Source: Psychromonas aquimarina ATCC BAA-1526 | GTDB taxonomy: Bacteria > Pseudomonadota > Gammaproteobacteria > Enterobacterales > Psychromonadaceae | Assembly: GCF_000428725.1 (NCBI RefSeq) | Contig: NZ_AUAM01000018.1 | Location: forward strand, 45,787 to 109,786 | Length of the DNA: 64,000 nt | Direction: 5' to 3' | Part shown: piece after piece, positions 55,131 to 63,945 of the stretch | Layout: each line of letters starts with the position of its first letter | How positions within the stretch are numbered: the stretch's first letter is position 1 | Made by a program: the position numbers and the translations under genes | Notes under the pieces: generated by a model | The model's database searches: none | What the model saw: only the letters and a program-made list of their open reading frames with translations | What the model was told of the DNA's origin: nothing

Positions 55131-55243
55131 GGTTTTTCTTCTTAATCATCTGTCGTTAGATAAGTGCTGTTAACTTTAATGATAAGCATAGTTAAGTTAC
55201 ACTGCATTGTAGTTAACAAAATGGTAACAAAAAAGAGGTTTAT

Positions 55244-55600
55244 ATGTTTATTATCCGCTGGATTTTAGGGCGAATTATTTTATTACTTAATTTTATTTTT
55301 ACACCGGCCAAGCGTCACCGTCCTGCTGCAGAGCAGTCTGCCGTTGACTCTCAAACACAAGCAATGCAGCTTTATCAATATAAAGCCTGCCCTTTCTGTG
55401 TAAAAGTACGTCGGGTTATGCACAGTCAGTCTATTAACATAAACACTATTGATGCCAAACAGGCTGACCATAAACAGGTATTAGAAAATGAGGGCGGTAA
55501 AATACAAGTACCTTGTTTACGTATTGAAGAAAATGAAAAAGTAACCTGGCTGTATGAATCATCCGCAATTATTGACTACTTAAATGAACGTTTTGCTTAG
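55244..55600 (+). CDS. Membrane-anchored glutaredoxin-like protein
   Basis: 118 residues: an N-terminal hydrophobic helix (about 3-20, IIRWILGRIILLLNFIF), short basic linker, then a glutaredoxin/GST-N fold with CPFC (Cys49, Cys52), IQVPCLRI (cis-Pro loop) and LYESSAIIDYLNERF, which resembles the glutathione-S-transferase N-domain. Probably a membrane-tethered, cytoplasm-facing thiol reductase. AAAGAGG precedes ATG 55244. Confidence 0.85.
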   Translation: MFIIRWILGRIILLLNFIFTPAKRHRPAAEQSAVDSQTQAMQLYQYKACPFCVKVRRVMHSQSININTIDAKQADHKQVLENEGGKIQVPCLRIEENEKVTWLYESSAIIDYLNERFA

Positions 55601-55610
55601 ACAGATAATA

Positions 55611-55635
55611 ACCGGCCCCTCATAAACGGGGCCGC
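55611..55635. terminator. Hairpin between the glutaredoxin and META genes
   Basis: CGGCCCC-TCATAAA-CGGGGCCG; strong GC stem without a long T-run, placed between convergent genes. Confidence 0.6.
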
Positions 55636-55639
55636 TTGC

Positions 55640-56503
55640 TTACTGACTGTTAAACTGCAGTAACTGCAGTTTATTTTCATCATATAAGTACAATTTATTA
55701 TCTGTAACAGACCATGATTTAACTTTAGTTAATGAGGTAAGATAGTATTTTTCAACTTCCATTCCTGTGTCGCAATGTTTTGCCGTTGAAATAAAATTAT
55801 TTAACAGCAGCGAATGCTGTTCTATCTTGTAGCCTCCCTGGAACTTATTACACCCTCCACTGCCGACAACACTGCCTCTACGCATATCAAATATAAGGTA
55901 TGGTTTATTTTTAACTTCACTATCCAGCACCCAGTATTTGCCCGCTAACAAAGCGGTGGTATCTAACTGCACAGGCTCCGGGGAGGCTTCAGTAGTTATT
56001 TCCGGCGCTTTAACCGTAACTTCAGCTACTGCCTTAGGTTTCGATTCAGGCTTAGCTTCAGATTTAGCCATGGACTTAGGTTCTGCTTTAGGTTTCCGCT
56101 CAGCCTGCATTATAATAGTGACGGCCTCGGTCAGATCTTTACGCGTTAAAGGAAGCATATTGCGAGTTATGAACAGTGTCTTACCATCTTTTACAACCTC
56201 TGCACGCAATTGATATAAACCGCTCCGAGAGAGTGATTTTTCTAATACCGACAAGGTAAATTTCTGCGGAAATGCAGTGAAAGCATTATTTTCAGAAGCA
56301 GAGAGAATGACGAATTTTGTATCTCCCTGCGGACGGGACTCAAGGCTTAGCCTGAAAACAGTACCAGGCTCAACCTTAATAATCTGCTCATAAGTTAATT
56401 TTCCGCTGATATTTTCTGTTTTAGGTATTTTGTAAAGCGCATAAGTTTCAGCAAGTAACACCGCTGTAATAATAGCAATAATTGTCCAGTACAGCTTTTT
56501 CAT
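55640..56503 (-). CDS. YbaY-like plus META-domain envelope protein
   Basis: 287 residues: N-terminal hydrophobic signal/anchor (about 5-22), a YbaY/YscW-like beta domain (about 30-135, GKLTYEQIIK, GLYQLRAEVV), a Lys/Pro/Ala/Glu-rich linker (about 138-175), and a C-terminal META/HslJ-like domain (about 185-287, GSGGCNKFQGGYKI with TAKHCD), where paired Cys probably form a disulfide. AAGGGAC precedes ATG 56503. Envelope stress role is inference from HslJ. Confidence 0.8.
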   Translation of the reverse strand: MKKLYWTIIAIITAVLLAETYALYKIPKTENISGKLTYEQIIKVEPGTVFRLSLESRPQGDTKFVILSASENNAFTAFPQKFTLSVLEKSLSRSGLYQLRAEVVKDGKTLFITRNMLPLTRKDLTEAVTIIMQAERKPKAEPKSMAKSEAKPESKPKAVAEVTVKAPEITTEASPEPVQLDTTALLAGKYWVLDSEVKNKPYLIFDMRRGSVVGSGGCNKFQGGYKIEQHSLLLNNFISTAKHCDTGMEVEKYYLTSLTKVKSWSVTDNKLYLYDENKLQLLQFNSQ

Positions 56504-56620
56504 CGTATCAGTCCCTTTATCATCAACTTATTAGAGAATAGTTGACGAATGGCAATCCAACTAGTGAATTGCCGTCCGACTGTGAACCAGGGGATTTTTC
56601 TGTACTTAAAACTTCACGGC

Positions 56621-58744
56621 TTAATGGTGATGATGCTGTTTTAAAAGACCTTTAGGTAATAATTCAGCAATAAAAGCCCGCGCGCCGCGGCGCAGTAAAG
56701 AGGCAAAATATAAACATAAAATAAGCGCTAAACTCGCATATTGCCACCAGCTGTAACCGTCCTGATGATGCTCTAACCACGGCAGAGTAATGACTTCTAT
56801 ATACTGGTTAAGCACCAGGCCAGTCAAGAATGCACCGCCTGACATCAGCATAGCTAAACTCATAGCGGCAAAGACTCCCTGCTGTGTGCGAATATTTTTC
56901 AATAACTCCAAACTGATAGTCGGCGCAATTAAGAAAAATGCAGCCGCGGCACCAGGTGATAAACCAGCAATCAGTAAAACAGCAATAACCGGGGTAATAC
57001 CCGTTGCACATAATGCAAACGGGAAAGCGACAACAATCATAACCAGTACCTGCAGCCATAGAGCCTGTTCAAAAAACGCCCAGGCTGAAGCGGCTGACAG
57101 TGTGGCGGCTAACGTCCAGCCTAATAAAACCCAGGGAGCAGTATGATCTAACTGATGCTGATACCCCTGTTTTATCGCAGTAAGGAAACGCGATGTTGAT
57201 GCGCCTCCCTGACAGCTTGAAGCGGCGGCCGAAGAGATCGGTGCTTTAAAATGACGGCCTAGTAACCAGGCAATAGATAATGCAAACAGAGCTGCTGATA
57301 CAATGCGTAATAACAACATCTGAGTACCTAATAACGGCAATGAAATCAATAATGCATCAAAACCGATAATCGGGGTCGCAATTAAAAATGCAGTTGCAAA
57401 GGTCTGATTTGCCCCCATGCCTAATAACTGCTGATGCATTTTAGCTGCGCTTGGCGAACACACTGGTAAAGGCAAGCCGTAAACAACCCCTTTTAATCCG
57501 TCCTGCAGATATGTTCTACTGCCCTGCATAGGTAAAATTGAAAACTTGGGTTTAAAATAATGCATCAGTGCGCTTAAAAAGTATGCCAGTAACAACATAG
57601 GGGCACTGTGCAGTGCGATATTAGTGAAATTGGCCAGAGTTAATGCAGTATTATTTTGTCCGTGAGCACTATCAATATCTTGTGAAGCAATCGCGCTATG
57701 GTCATGATCTAGATGATCTTCTCCTACGCCATGAGTAATATCGTCATGCCCATGCTCTTCATGCGCCTCTTCTTCATCATGAACGGCGTGCTCATACTCT
57801 GCATGCGGCTGTTCTTCATCATGAACAGCGTGCTCATGCTCTGCATGCGGCTCTTCTTCCCCATGAACGGCGTGCTCATGCTCTTCATGCTGTTCTTCTA
57901 TTTCCTGAGCTGCGTGACCATGAAGTGGCTGTGAATACAGACCGTCAGCTCCATTAACTGTATCAGTATCTATAAGAGCTGCAGCTTCTGCAGTCGGACT
58001 ATGATCATGGTTATGTTCAATATAACCCAGCCAATGCGGCAGCAGCACAGCAGCTAAAACCAGAACCCCAAAAATACTGCCGATACCGGCCGCATATTTA
58101 TTCTCCTGATCTTCTTTTATATCATTGTGCGCATGCGAATGAGAGTGAGCATTTAAATATGGGCGATGCAGCACTACGTGCATAATTGACCCCATAACAA
58201 ACGCCTGGAACCAGGCTAACCATTGCCCGTCAAGCTGACCGAGCGAGTGATCCGCAAATAATGCCCCGGCTAATGTCGCCGCAGACATACTCAGTAGAAT
58301 AACCAAAGGTAACAGGCGCCCATACTGTGGACGTAATAACCACCAGACCGTTAAACCAACCGGAAAGCGGTGTAATAAAACACCAAGAGCAAGCAGCCAG
58401 GCGGTATGATCACCCGCTTCAACAAGCAGCGCAGATCCGTCAATACTGGCATGCAGAACTAAACCGAATACACCTAAAAACAGAGTTGCCTGATGCGCCT
58501 GGGAAGCAGCTTTATGAAAGTACTTTTCTATCCAGCTTGGTGCAAGAAGACCAATCGCCATCAATACCAATACTATCAGTCCACCGCTGTGCAGAACTTC
58601 GGGCAGGATATGAAACAGGACAAGACCTGAAATCGTGACAAAAATAAACGCATCAAGCAGATCCAGCCAGCCGGGCTGACGCTGCAGCAGCCGATAGGTT
58701 AACGGGCCTAAAAAAAGCGCCAAAATGCTTAATAACAACAACAT
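56621..58744 (-). CDS. ZIP-like / COG0701 permease fusion with His-rich loop, probable zinc transporter
   Basis: 707 residues. The N-terminal half (about 1-200) has about seven spans with ZIP-like metal motifs: FHILPE near 44, HASIDGSAL near 103, LLHRFPVGLT near 126. A His/Glu-rich loop follows (about 260-350, repeated HEHAVHDEE). The C-terminal half (about 365-700) is a COG0701/DUF318 permease: YGLPLPVCSPSA near 420, ATPIIGFDALL near 455, and mirrored second half GITPVIAV, APTISLELL. The tail ends in four His. I use ATG 58744; an in-frame TTG at 58759 has no ribosome site. Zur and Fur-like boxes sit upstream. Direction of transport is not decided by sequence. Confidence 0.85.
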   Translation of the reverse strand: MLLLLSILALFLGPLTYRLLQRQPGWLDLLDAFIFVTISGLVLFHILPEVLHSGGLIVLVLMAIGLLAPSWIEKYFHKAASQAHQATLFLGVFGLVLHASIDGSALLVEAGDHTAWLLALGVLLHRFPVGLTVWWLLRPQYGRLLPLVILLSMSAATLAGALFADHSLGQLDGQWLAWFQAFVMGSIMHVVLHRPYLNAHSHSHAHNDIKEDQENKYAAGIGSIFGVLVLAAVLLPHWLGYIEHNHDHSPTAEAAALIDTDTVNGADGLYSQPLHGHAAQEIEEQHEEHEHAVHGEEEPHAEHEHAVHDEEQPHAEYEHAVHDEEEAHEEHGHDDITHGVGEDHLDHDHSAIASQDIDSAHGQNNTALTLANFTNIALHSAPMLLLAYFLSALMHYFKPKFSILPMQGSRTYLQDGLKGVVYGLPLPVCSPSAAKMHQQLLGMGANQTFATAFLIATPIIGFDALLISLPLLGTQMLLLRIVSAALFALSIAWLLGRHFKAPISSAAASSCQGGASTSRFLTAIKQGYQHQLDHTAPWVLLGWTLAATLSAASAWAFFEQALWLQVLVMIVVAFPFALCATGITPVIAVLLIAGLSPGAAAAFFLIAPTISLELLKNIRTQQGVFAAMSLAMLMSGGAFLTGLVLNQYIEVITLPWLEHHQDGYSWWQYASLALILCLYFASLLRRGARAFIAELLPKGLLKQHHHH
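57752..57900 (-). repeat. 42-bp tandem repeat encoding the His-rich loop
   Basis: Three units beginning CATGAAC at 57778, 57820 and 57862, spaced exactly 42 bp, each encoding 14 residues of the type HAVHDEEQPHAEHE. The antisense frame 57713-57934 is a by-product. Confidence 0.85.
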
Positions 58745-58780
58745 AAAATAGAATCTCAATAAGGTTAACAGATATTTATT

Positions 58781-58799
58781 TTGTTATAGTATAACATTT
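58781..58799. promoter_or_regulatory. Zur box
   Basis: TTGTTATAGTATAACATTT closely matches the gammaproteobacterial Zur consensus (ATGTTATANTATAACAT). It lies 37 bp before the transporter start, in the promoter zone, which predicts repression by zinc. Confidence 0.8.
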
Positions 58800-58822
58800 T
58801 ATAAATACAGACCAATCTTATA

Positions 58823-58837
58823 TGAGATTCATTCTCA
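58823..58837. promoter_or_regulatory. Fur-like box (7-1-7)
   Basis: TGAGATTCATTCTCA is an inverted repeat of 7 bp with one mismatch around a central C, matching the 7-1-7 Fur pattern at most positions. It is 24 bp upstream of the Zur box. Confidence 0.55.
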
Positions 58838-58861
58838 TTTATAGCTAAATAAAAGGTTAAT

Positions 58862-59371
58862 TTATTCCTTTAAACTTTTATCCAGAGCAGTTAAATAGTC
58901 TCGATGGCAGGCATGAGTAAAAGCGTTCGGGCGAACAACTTGAATACGTTTCATTAACGGCACTATTGCCTCACCACGCTCTAACAGAATTTGGGCACAG
59001 ATAAGTCCGGTACGTCCTGAACCGCCTTTACAGTGCACCGCAATACTTTTTCCCTGTTCAAGCAGAGCATGTACTGCAGGCCCGGCATTTATCCAGGCTT
59101 CTAAAAACGGTGCTTCAGGAGCATGATCATCAATAATAGGCAGATGAAACCAGGACATACCAGCCTCCATTACCGATTTACCGATATCGGATAACTCATT
59201 TTTATCCAGCTCCTCCTGGGTCATAAATGTTAAAACGGCCTGGGCACCTGATTCTTTAATCTGCGCTAATGAGGTGGTTAAATCAGTCCCTTTAGTACCA
59301 GGACATGGAGTCAAAATAATTTCTGCATCGCTATTTTTGATGCAGATTGGAAAAAGAGGATGTACTGACAT
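58862..59371 (-). CDS. CDKN3-like dual-specificity protein phosphatase
   Basis: 169 residues: general-acid Asp in LPIIDDHAPEA (about 81) and P-loop HCKGGSGRTG with Cys114 and Arg120, the CX5R signature of cysteine phosphatases; the whole resembles the CDKN3/tyrosine phosphatase family. Cytosolic. Substrate unknown. It lies upstream of the Zur-regulated transporter but with that gene's own promoter between them. Confidence 0.85.
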   Translation of the reverse strand: MSVHPLFPICIKNSDAEIILTPCPGTKGTDLTTSLAQIKESGAQAVLTFMTQEELDKNELSDIGKSVMEAGMSWFHLPIIDDHAPEAPFLEAWINAGPAVHALLEQGKSIAVHCKGGSGRTGLICAQILLERGEAIVPLMKRIQVVRPNAFTHACHRDYLTALDKSLKE

Positions 59372-59452
59372 GATAACTGCCTTTTAAATTATAAAAAAAG
59401 CAGATGGGAAACCACCTGCTTAATTAGATTTTATCACTGTAAAACTACATTT

Positions 59453-60637
59453 TTATGACACAGCAGAAAGCAGTCCTTTACGATAATAATTCTGCGCTTC
59501 CTGCTCGCGATCGTCCTTTTCTAACAGATCTGCTAATAAAACAAAGTCATCAATATCGGCAACACTTTCCACGCTGATAATCAGGTGCTGGATCACCGCT
59601 GCATAGTTATTTTCTTTTAATTTTAACTTCGCCAGAGCCTGATGAATCAACCCTGTCTCAGACTCTTTTTTAAGTTTTTTCTCTAATAACTGGATTAACG
59701 GATAATGATCATTAATAGTCAGTTTATCGATATAAGGAACAAGCGGTAAGGAAAATTGTTTATTTAATTTTTCTAATAATAACTGCTCAGCAATTTTATC
59801 ATTACCGCTGTTTATCAGCGCATCCAGTAAAATTTTCTGATATGCAAGCTCTTTACGCATCCAGCGGGGACATGTATTTTCCCAGTAACTGTGCAGTGCA
59901 GCTCCTTCCTGAAGCGCCAGCTGGGTAAATAGATGTTGATAAGCATCAAGCTGCACAGCTTCAAACTCGCTTTCCGTATAATCTAGAGACTTGCGCTGCT
60001 TATGCAGTACATCGATATATTTCTGCCACTCCTGCAGTGCAGGATAAATCTGCAGATATAACTCAACTGCGCGTTTCTTTTTCGGAAAGTTTGTATCTAA
60101 CTCATTAAGTGTTGCCAGTGCATTTTCATACTGCTTGGCTTCCAGCTGCAGCTCAACCCAGACAAGAGCAACAGCCACCCGGCAGCCCTGCTGGCTTTGT
60201 GTTGCCTGCTGCAGGTATTCATCACGCAGATCATACTGTCCCTGCTGCTGAGCAGCCCTAGCCGCTGCAATATAAGTTAAAGCAGGTGCCTCTGTGCGCT
60301 CCGCTGATTTGGCCAGTAGCTTCTGCGCCTGTTTTGCATCGCCTTCAAAGAGTGCCAGCATACCCAGCAGGCTGTTTTTTTGTGCTTTTTTAGTTTTACG
60401 CTGTCCAAACCAGCCGCGGGTAACAGAGCTCATAGACAACAGTTTACGTAATAACCATTCAGCTAACAGCAGTAAAAAGTAAAAAATAACAGCCATAAAA
60501 ACGGCATTGATAATAGTTGTTTCATAGGTTGTATAGGTATCCAGAGAAACTAGAATATAACCTTTGTTACCGCTAATTTCCGGAGCAAATATCAGCCCCG
60601 CCATAAGTACTGCAACGATAATAATAATTCGTATCAT
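59453..60637 (-). CDS. hemY: HemY-like membrane TPR protein of the heme operon
   Basis: 394 residues: two N-terminal hydrophobic segments (about 3-18 and 43-62), then TPR-like helical repeats to the C-terminus; the HemY_N pattern (FAPEISGNKGYILVSLDTYTTYETT) is clear. It is not protoporphyrinogen oxidase, despite the symbol shared with Bacillus. Last gene of hemCDXY; a strong AGGAGGGGA precedes ATG 60637, and 12 bp separate it from hemX. Confidence 0.9.
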   Translation of the reverse strand: MIRIIIIVAVLMAGLIFAPEISGNKGYILVSLDTYTTYETTIINAVFMAVIFYFLLLLAEWLLRKLLSMSSVTRGWFGQRKTKKAQKNSLLGMLALFEGDAKQAQKLLAKSAERTEAPALTYIAAARAAQQQGQYDLRDEYLQQATQSQQGCRVAVALVWVELQLEAKQYENALATLNELDTNFPKKKRAVELYLQIYPALQEWQKYIDVLHKQRKSLDYTESEFEAVQLDAYQHLFTQLALQEGAALHSYWENTCPRWMRKELAYQKILLDALINSGNDKIAEQLLLEKLNKQFSLPLVPYIDKLTINDHYPLIQLLEKKLKKESETGLIHQALAKLKLKENNYAAVIQHLIISVESVADIDDFVLLADLLEKDDREQEAQNYYRKGLLSAVS

Positions 60638-60649
60638 AAGATTCCCCTC

Positions 60650-61807
60650 CTACTCAACACGTGAACTGGCTAAGGATTTTTTTACACGTTTTTTTATTAT
60701 ACTGTCCAGTAACGGCGCACTTTTTAACTGATCAGGATAATCACTGGTGATTTTGCGTTTACTGAGACGCTGAATTGATTTATAAAAATGACTCGTATTA
60801 CTGTCACTTAAATCGTAATAACCGCTAAGCAGCTCAGAAGCACTGTGTAATGCAGTATCGTAAATTTTCTGCTGTTCTCGATAAACGGCAAATTCAGCTT
60901 TGGCCAGATCATTACGTAAGTTTTCTCTTAAATACCAGCTTTGCTGTGGAGAAAGTAACGCTTGAACAGCACGGTCGCGTCTATTAATAACAACAATGCT
61001 TTCTACAAAGCTGTCCCAGGATTTAGTTAAATTTTCCTGCCAGTCGTTAATATCACTAGAAATGTCAGTCTGAGTGTCTTCATTTTTTTCAGGAATAGTT
61101 AAACCGGCCACAACCAGTTTATCTATACGGCGCTCTAAACTGGAAAGTGCTAAAACCACTCCGTCAGGATCGCGTTTCGGAAGAGCTTCTAACCTGTTGA
61201 TATCTTCAAGCAGAGCAGATCGTAAAGGACTCAAGCTGGCATCACTAAGCTCAACAACGCGCTGATCAGCAGCAAATAATAAAGCGATCGCAGTAGCAGT
61301 ATCTTTCTCTAACCAGATCTTTCTGCCGGCAAGCTTAACCAGATATTCAACTTCAGCTAAAATCCAGTCATTAGGGTGGCGAACAGTCGTTTCAGAAAAG
61401 CTGCGCTGCAGGGCCTGCACATCACTGCTGTATAATTTATTTTCATTTTTGACTTTCTGCAGCTGCTGGTTTACCTGCTCGACTTGTGCTTCGAGTTGAT
61501 TTTTCAACTTTAAAGCAGCTTGTGTTTGCTTATTCTGCTTGTCCGCCTGTGATGATAACTTTCCAGTCAACTCAACTATTTCTGCCTGCTGCTGCTTACT
61601 TAGTACTTGATACTGCTGATAGAAATAAGTCCCCAGAGCTGTCAGAGAAAGTGAAAATACTAGTGCTAGAAGGCCGATAAAAATTGCGGTTTTACTGCCT
61701 TTACTCTTTTTTTCTTCAGGTGCTTGTTCAACTAGCTGCGGCGGGTTTTCATCACCAGAACTGCTCGTTTCTATTACTGCTTCGTTATTATTTTTATTGT
61801 CTGTCAT
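60650..61807 (-). CDS. hemX: HemX-like membrane protein of the heme operon
   Basis: 385 residues: an acidic N-terminus, a single membrane helix (about 40-62, IFIGLLALVFSLSLTALGTYF), a coiled coil (about 70-135), and the HemX domain (HPNDWILAEVEYLVKLAGRKIWLE near 145). Formerly annotated as uroporphyrinogen methyltransferase, but it lacks the SAM-binding fold. I use ATG 61807 preceded by GAGGGTGG; the GTG at 61819 overlaps that signal. Confidence 0.9.
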   Translation of the reverse strand: MTDNKNNNEAVIETSSSGDENPPQLVEQAPEEKKSKGSKTAIFIGLLALVFSLSLTALGTYFYQQYQVLSKQQQAEIVELTGKLSSQADKQNKQTQAALKLKNQLEAQVEQVNQQLQKVKNENKLYSSDVQALQRSFSETTVRHPNDWILAEVEYLVKLAGRKIWLEKDTATAIALLFAADQRVVELSDASLSPLRSALLEDINRLEALPKRDPDGVVLALSSLERRIDKLVVAGLTIPEKNEDTQTDISSDINDWQENLTKSWDSFVESIVVINRRDRAVQALLSPQQSWYLRENLRNDLAKAEFAVYREQQKIYDTALHSASELLSGYYDLSDSNTSHFYKSIQRLSKRKITSDYPDQLKSAPLLDSIIKKRVKKSLASSRVE

Positions 61808-61867
61808 AACCACCCTCACATTTTTAAGCCTACCAGGCTAAATACGAACAAAGCGTTTATCCGCTGT

Positions 61868-62599
61868 TTATTTAAAGTAATCGACGATCTTCTGATCTGA
61901 TATGCCCGGAAGAACTTCCGCAGCAGACCAGCCTAATGATACTGCATGAGCAGTTATTCGTTTGCTGGGCGCATAGATGGTCAGACTCTTTAACCATTTA
62001 TGTTCAACTTCAGGTACAACAACGAGTAACCGCTCAAGTAATTCAACACTGCTGATAATAACACCATTAATATTCAGCTGCTGCCATTTTTCAGTTAACA
62101 GCGGCCCGCTTAATTCAATGGCGACGCGCTGATAGGGCTGATAATACTCAACCACTGCCCCGCGGGCAGTTAATGTTTCACTGAGTAACTCGCGTCCGCC
62201 TAAACCGCGCAGAATAAGAATTCGTTTACCCTGTATATTCGATAAATAAGGTAAGGCAAGCAGTCCTTCACTATCATAACGCTTATCCGGAATAGAAACA
62301 CTTTTTCCAGTTGCTGACGTTAACCTTGCCTGTGTCCCTTTGCCCACTGCAAAATAAGACGCATCAGGCCAGGGATTATCACCAAGGGCCAGCTTAGTAT
62401 AGTCGACAGCATTAGGACTGACTGCAATAATATAATCGTAACGGTCTGCAAAGAGTACACGGATATCATTAAAGTCAGCTGTTTGTTTCACTTCCAGCAA
62501 AGGCTGTGCAAAAGCAGCTGTGCCCTGCGCATTAAGCAGATTAGACAAGCGTACAGCATGGGGAGCAAAACGTGTTATCAGCAGACGCGCTTTTGTCAT
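61868..62599 (-). CDS. hemD: Uroporphyrinogen-III synthase
   Basis: Closes and inverts ring D of hydroxymethylbilane to form uroporphyrinogen III. 243 residues with the loose HEM4 pattern: LITRFAPHAVRLSNLL, YDYIIAVSPNAVDYT, GKRILILRGLGGRELLSETL, ISSVELLERLL. The start codon overlaps the hemC stop (TAATG), showing coupling. Confidence 0.93.
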   Translation of the reverse strand: MTKARLLITRFAPHAVRLSNLLNAQGTAAFAQPLLEVKQTADFNDIRVLFADRYDYIIAVSPNAVDYTKLALGDNPWPDASYFAVGKGTQARLTSATGKSVSIPDKRYDSEGLLALPYLSNIQGKRILILRGLGGRELLSETLTARGAVVEYYQPYQRVAIELSGPLLTEKWQQLNINGVIISSVELLERLLVVVPEVEHKWLKSLTIYAPSKRITAHAVSLGWSAAEVLPGISDQKIVDYFK

Positions 62600-63525
62600 T
62601 ATTTGTAGACTTTAGCCAGAATTTCCTGCGCACCACAGTCAAGCAGCTGCTTAGCCAAATTAAGGCCTAGTTTCTCAGCATCATCATGATGACCTTTAAT
62701 TTCTTTACGGATAATCTGCTTACCGTCAACACTGCCGACCAGCCCGCGCAGAAAGATCTGATCATTATCTAGAGTCGCATAACTGCCGATCGGCACCTGG
62801 CAGCCGCCTTGTAATGCAAGGTTCATGGCACGTTCAGCGGTCACACGTATCCGGGTTACAGTATCTTCAAGAGGTTTTAATAATGCTATGGTCTGCTGAT
62901 CATCTAAACGGCATTCGATCCCCACAGCACCTTGTCCAACTGCAGGAAGGCTTATTTCAGGTTCGATATAAGCAGCAATACGATTCTGCATCTCTAAACG
63001 AATTAATCCGGCAGCGGCTAAAATAATGGCATCATATTCGCCGTCATCTAATTTACGTAAACGAGTATTAACATTGCCGCGCAGATCTTTAATAATCAGA
63101 TCCGGACGTAATTCACGAATCTGACACTGGCGCCGTAAACTGGAAGTACCGACAACAGCCCCTTGGGGTAACTGCTCAAGAGAATTAAAATGATTGGAAA
63201 CAAAAGCATCTCTGGGATCTTCCCGTTTACAAATAACCGTTAACCCCAGACCTTCTGGGAAATCAACCGGCACATCCTTCATAGAATGCACTGCAATATC
63301 TGCACGACCTTCCAGCATCGCAACTTCTAATTCCTTAACAAAAAGACCTTTTCCGCCCACTTTAGCTAACGGAGTATCAAGAATCTTATCACCTTTGGTT
63401 TTCATCGGTAATAATTCAACAGTTAAGTTCGGGTGATATTTTAAAAGTTCTGCTTTAACAAAGTTTGCCTGCCACATTGCAAGAGGGCTATGACGTGTAG
63501 CAATACGGATTATTTGAGGAGTCAT
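62599..63525 (-). CDS. hemC: Porphobilinogen deaminase (hydroxymethylbilane synthase)
   Basis: Joins four porphobilinogens to hydroxymethylbilane. 308 residues: [15 protein letters not shown] at the N-terminus, [11 protein letters not shown] with the catalytic Asp, [19 protein letters not shown], and the dipyrromethane-cofactor Cys in [10 protein letters not shown] near 241. First gene of hemCDXY. ATG 63525 is 152 bp downstream of tRNA-Thr. Confidence 0.96.
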   Translation of the reverse strand: MTPQIIRIATRHSPLAMWQANFVKAELLKYHPNLTVELLPMKTKGDKILDTPLAKVGGKGLFVKELEVAMLEGRADIAVHSMKDVPVDFPEGLGLTVICKREDPRDAFVSNHFNSLEQLPQGAVVGTSSLRRQCQIRELRPDLIIKDLRGNVNTRLRKLDDGEYDAIILAAAGLIRLEMQNRIAAYIEPEISLPAVGQGAVGIECRLDDQQTIALLKPLEDTVTRIRVTAERAMNLALQGGCQVPIGSYATLDNDQIFLRGLVGSVDGKQIIRKEIKGHHDDAEKLGLNLAKQLLDCGAQEILAKVYK

Positions 63526-63677
63526 TTATCTGTTATCTCGTTAATAAACTAATGATTTGATGCTACCAAAGATAACAAAATTTAGCATGCCTAACAGAGA
63601 TAAAATCGGGATTGTTAATAAAAAAGTTTAATTGATAAAGAGTTGTTGAACAGGATATGTCAAATAGAAAGGAAATG

Positions 63678-63753
63678 TGGTGCTGATAGGCGGATTTGAA
63701 CCGCCGACCTCACCCTTACCAAGGGTGCGCTCTACCAACTGAGCCATATCAGC
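63678..63753 (-). tRNA. tRNA-Thr (GGU anticodon)
   Basis: Minus strand. Acceptor stem GCTGATA / TATCAGC, D-loop TCAGTTGGTAGAGC, anticodon stem CACCC / GGGTG around TTGGTAA (anticodon GGT), T-arm GCGGTTCAAATCCGC, and an encoded CCA (63678-63680). Directly downstream of a 5S rRNA gene. Confidence 0.96.
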
Positions 63754-63761
63754 AAAAGGGG

Positions 63762-63877
63762 ATCTGATAATGACCTACTCTCACATGGGGAGACCCCACA
63801 CTACCATCGGCGCAACTGCGTTTCACTTCTGAGTTCGGAAAGGGATCAGGTGGTACCACAGTGCTATGATTATCAGA
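63762..63877 (-). rRNA. rrf: 5S rRNA (distal copy)
   Basis: Minus strand, about 116 nt; contains the standard CCGAACTCAGAAGTGAAAC and GCCGATGGTAGTGTGGGG blocks. Its terminal helix is CTGATAAT / ATTATCAG, different from the upstream copy. Ends 9 nt before the tRNA-Thr. Confidence 0.95.
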
Positions 63878-63909
63878 AAAAATTTTTAAAATATTATAAT
63901 TATTAATAT

Positions 63910-63938
63910 AGAAAACCCCAGTCATTAACTGGGGCTTA
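63910..63938 (-). terminator. Terminator-like hairpin between the two 5S genes
   Basis: In the minus-strand transcript: CCCCAGT-TAATG-ACTGGGG then TTTTC. It sits in the 68-nt spacer between the 5S copies. Confidence 0.65.
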
Positions 63939-63945
63939 AAATTTG

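Noticed and set aside
57713..57934. Met/Phe-rich plus-strand frame of 73 codons
   Set aside because: Antisense of the His-rich repeat; low-complexity by construction.
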